The notes under the pieces: model-generated
The model's database searches: none
What the model was told of the DNA's origin: nothing
Seen by the model: only the letters and a program-made list of their open reading frames with translations
Part shown: positions 4,630 through 5,719 of the stretch, piece after piece
How positions within the stretch are numbered: the stretch's first letter is position 1
Layout of the letters: each line of letters starts with the position of its first letter
Source of the DNA: Bacteroides ovatus
Lineage (GTDB): Bacteria; Bacteroidota; Bacteroidia; Bacteroidales; Bacteroidaceae
Direction: 5' to 3'
DNA length: 5,719 nt
Assembly: GCA_030844565.1 (NCBI GenBank)
Contig: JAUUNK010000290.1
Location: forward strand, 1-5,719
Program-made: the position numbers and the translations under genes

Positions 4630-5719
4630 GCGAAGTTACACAACTTTCATCACTCTCACAACCGAATGAAGTTTTATCAACCTCATTCGGTTTTATAATT
4701 TCCTGATTTTGCAGTTGATATTTCCTTGCGACTGTGATTCCTTCTATAAAAGTCTGCATGGGAGTTTTTCCGAAACAATACTTTCCAGAGTGGGTTCTTT
4801 CGGTGTTATAGGAGTTCATCCACGCATCAAGGTCTGTTTGTAACTGCTCGATAGTGGTATAGATTTTCTTTCTGAAGGCGATAGCATAGAACTCATTCTG
4901 CACTGTTCTGTTGAATCGTTCACAGATTCCGTTTGTCTGCGGGCTTTTCGCCTTGATTTTGGAATGGTCTATATCCTCCACTGCCAGATACAGTTCATAC
5001 TCATGGTTCTCCCTGTTTCCGCAATATTCTGTTCCCCTATCCGTGAGCATACGCATCAGTTTCAAGTCATGCTGTTCGAAAAAAGGAATAACCCTATCGT
5101 TGAGCATATCAGCAGCAACAAGCGCATTCTTCCTATCATATAACTTTGCAAACCCAATTTTGGAGTAAGTGTCGATGACAGTCTGCTGATAAATATGTCC
5201 GACACCTTTGATGTGTCCTACATAATAAGTGTCTTGTGCAACAAGAAAACCGGGATAATAGGTCTCTATTTCCCCATGAGCCTGCTTCTCTTCTTTCGCT
5301 TTTTCCAATGCCGCCACCTGGTTCTCGTCGAGGATGATACCCTCTTGTTCCACTTTGGCGGATAATGCTTTCAGGCGTTTCTGGAAAGTCTCCATATCAT
5401 GCCGTAACCATATGGAACGCACCCCGCCCGGTGAAATAAGAATACCTTTTTTACGCAGTTCATTAGATACACGGACTTGTCCTAATGCGGGGTTGTCTAT
5501 TGCCATTTGTACAACAGCCTGTTTGATATGTTCCTCCATACGGTTCTTCATGACCGGTTTACGGCGGGAAATCTCTTGCAAGGCAACTTCACCTCCTTGT
5601 TCGTACAACTCTTTAAAACGATAAAAACTGTCACGGCTGTAGCCCATAATCTTGCAGGCACGTGATACGTTTCCTAACTGTTGGGAGAGTTCAAGCAATC
5701 CCAGTTTGTTCTTGATGAC
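4598..5719 (-). CDS. IS481-type DDE transposase (5' end outside window)
   Basis: The frame is open from the right edge (first visible residues VIKNKLGLLELSQQLG) to the TAG at 4600-4598, 373 codons visible. The TTG at 5698 is not the true start; the frame and similarity continue past the edge, and the ATG is not in view. The N-terminus is an HTH ('LGNVSRACKIMGYSRDSFYRFKELYEQGG'), followed by a second helical DNA-binding region. The integrase-like catalytic core carries a full DDE triad: Asp in 'VAQDTYYVG' (codon 5233-5231), Asp in 'LTDRGTEYCG' (5041-5039) and Glu in 'NGICERFNRTVQNEF' (4921-4919), with 39 residues between the second Asp and the Glu. The tail after 'GKTPMQTFIEG' is polar and Ser/Cys-rich and overlaps the IS end. 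It moves its own element by cut or copy transposition. No internal break is seen, so it is probably active. Confidence 0.92.
   Translation of the reverse strand, partial: VIKNKLGLLELSQQLGNVSRACKIMGYSRDSFYRFKELYEQGGEVALQEISRRKPVMKNRMEEHIKQAVVQMAIDNPALGQVRVSNELRKKGILISPGGVRSIWLRHDMETFQKRLKALSAKVEQEGIILDENQVAALEKAKEEKQAHGEIETYYPGFLVAQDTYYVGHIKGVGHIYQQTVIDTYSKIGFAKLYDRKNALVAADMLNDRVIPFFEQHDLKLMRMLTDRGTEYCGNRENHEYELYLAVEDIDHSKIKAKSPQTNGICERFNRTVQNEFYAIAFRKKIYTTIEQLQTDLDAWMNSYNTERTHSGKYCFGKTPMQTFIEGITVARKYQLQNQEIIKPNEVDKTSFGCESDESCVTSQLSSDSFFVR
4660..4692 (+). terminator. Plus-strand terminator-like hairpin within the transposase tail
   Basis: AACCGAATGA (4660-4669) and TCATTCGGTT (4683-4692) form a perfect 10-bp stem with a 13-base loop. 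On the plus strand it is followed by TTATAATTT, a T-rich tract; on the minus strand no T-run follows. It is therefore orientated to stop transcription entering the IS from the excisionase-like gene, not the transposase message. It lies inside the transposase frame. Confidence 0.5.

Larger units (their letters stand above)
4579..5719 (-). mobile_element. IS481-type insertion sequence, partial (right end outside window)
   Basis: The transposase fills almost the whole segment and points leftward. The left terminus is placed near 4579, where TGTTCTGACAGTTGG begins; IS481 elements start with TGT. The end is tentative because the other terminus and the target duplication are not in view. The segment looks more GC-rich than the AT-rich genes to its left, which fits separate origin. 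It lies behind, and convergent with, the excisionase-like gene. Confidence 0.7.

Noticed and set aside
4911..5624. Plus-strand open frames opposite the transposase (4911-5168 and 5334-5624).
   Set aside because: They are antisense shadows of a well-conserved DDE transposase and match no recognisable family.

Overview
The window looks like DNA from a gut Bacteroidales species (Bacteroides, Parabacteroides or a relative). It is AT-rich, the genes have no clear Shine-Dalgarno sequences, and several starts lie about 20 nt after a TAnnTTTG box, the -7 element of the Bacteroidetes primary sigma factor. The protein families also fit: a wingless-looking Crp/Fnr regulator, an RteC-type regulator, an excisionase-like HTH protein and an IS481-type transposase. 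The region is best read as part of a CTnDOT-like integrative/conjugative element, or its remnant, later hit by an insertion sequence.

Layout. Positions 1-365 are mostly non-coding. They may hold the first codons of a divergent minus-strand gene at the left edge, and they contain a small hairpin. From 366 to 3422 four genes run on the plus strand: a Crp/Fnr-family regulator (366-935), a small cupin lipoprotein (982-1383), an AraC-family regulator (1435-2340) and an NADP-type aldo/keto reductase (2421-3422). Three of the four have a matching -7 box just upstream and the AraC gene has a near match, so they look like short separate transcription units rather than one operon. A hairpin at 3434-3464 closes this block.

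From 3479 to 4551 come functions typical of conjugative-transposon control. An RteC-like regulator is split into two overlapping frames at a run of seven A (3693-3699). After it comes an excisionase-type HTH protein, preceded by a short leader region with a 12-bp perfect palindrome. In CTnDOT, RteC activates the excision operon; the order here suggests the same logic, but the broken rteC-like frame may have weakened it.

From about 4579 to the right edge lies an IS481-type insertion sequence facing the other genes. Its transposase runs off the window, so its 5' end and right terminus are not seen. Inside the transposase tail is a hairpin plus T-rich tract in plus-strand orientation, which could stop transcription coming from the excisionase-like gene.

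No wholly new system is demonstrated. The points most worth a second look are the A7 frameshift in the rteC-like gene, the IS placed just behind the excisionase-like gene with a built-in opposing terminator, the palindrome at the predicted excisionase promoter, and the pairing of two sensory regulators with a cupin lipoprotein and a reductase as apparent cargo.
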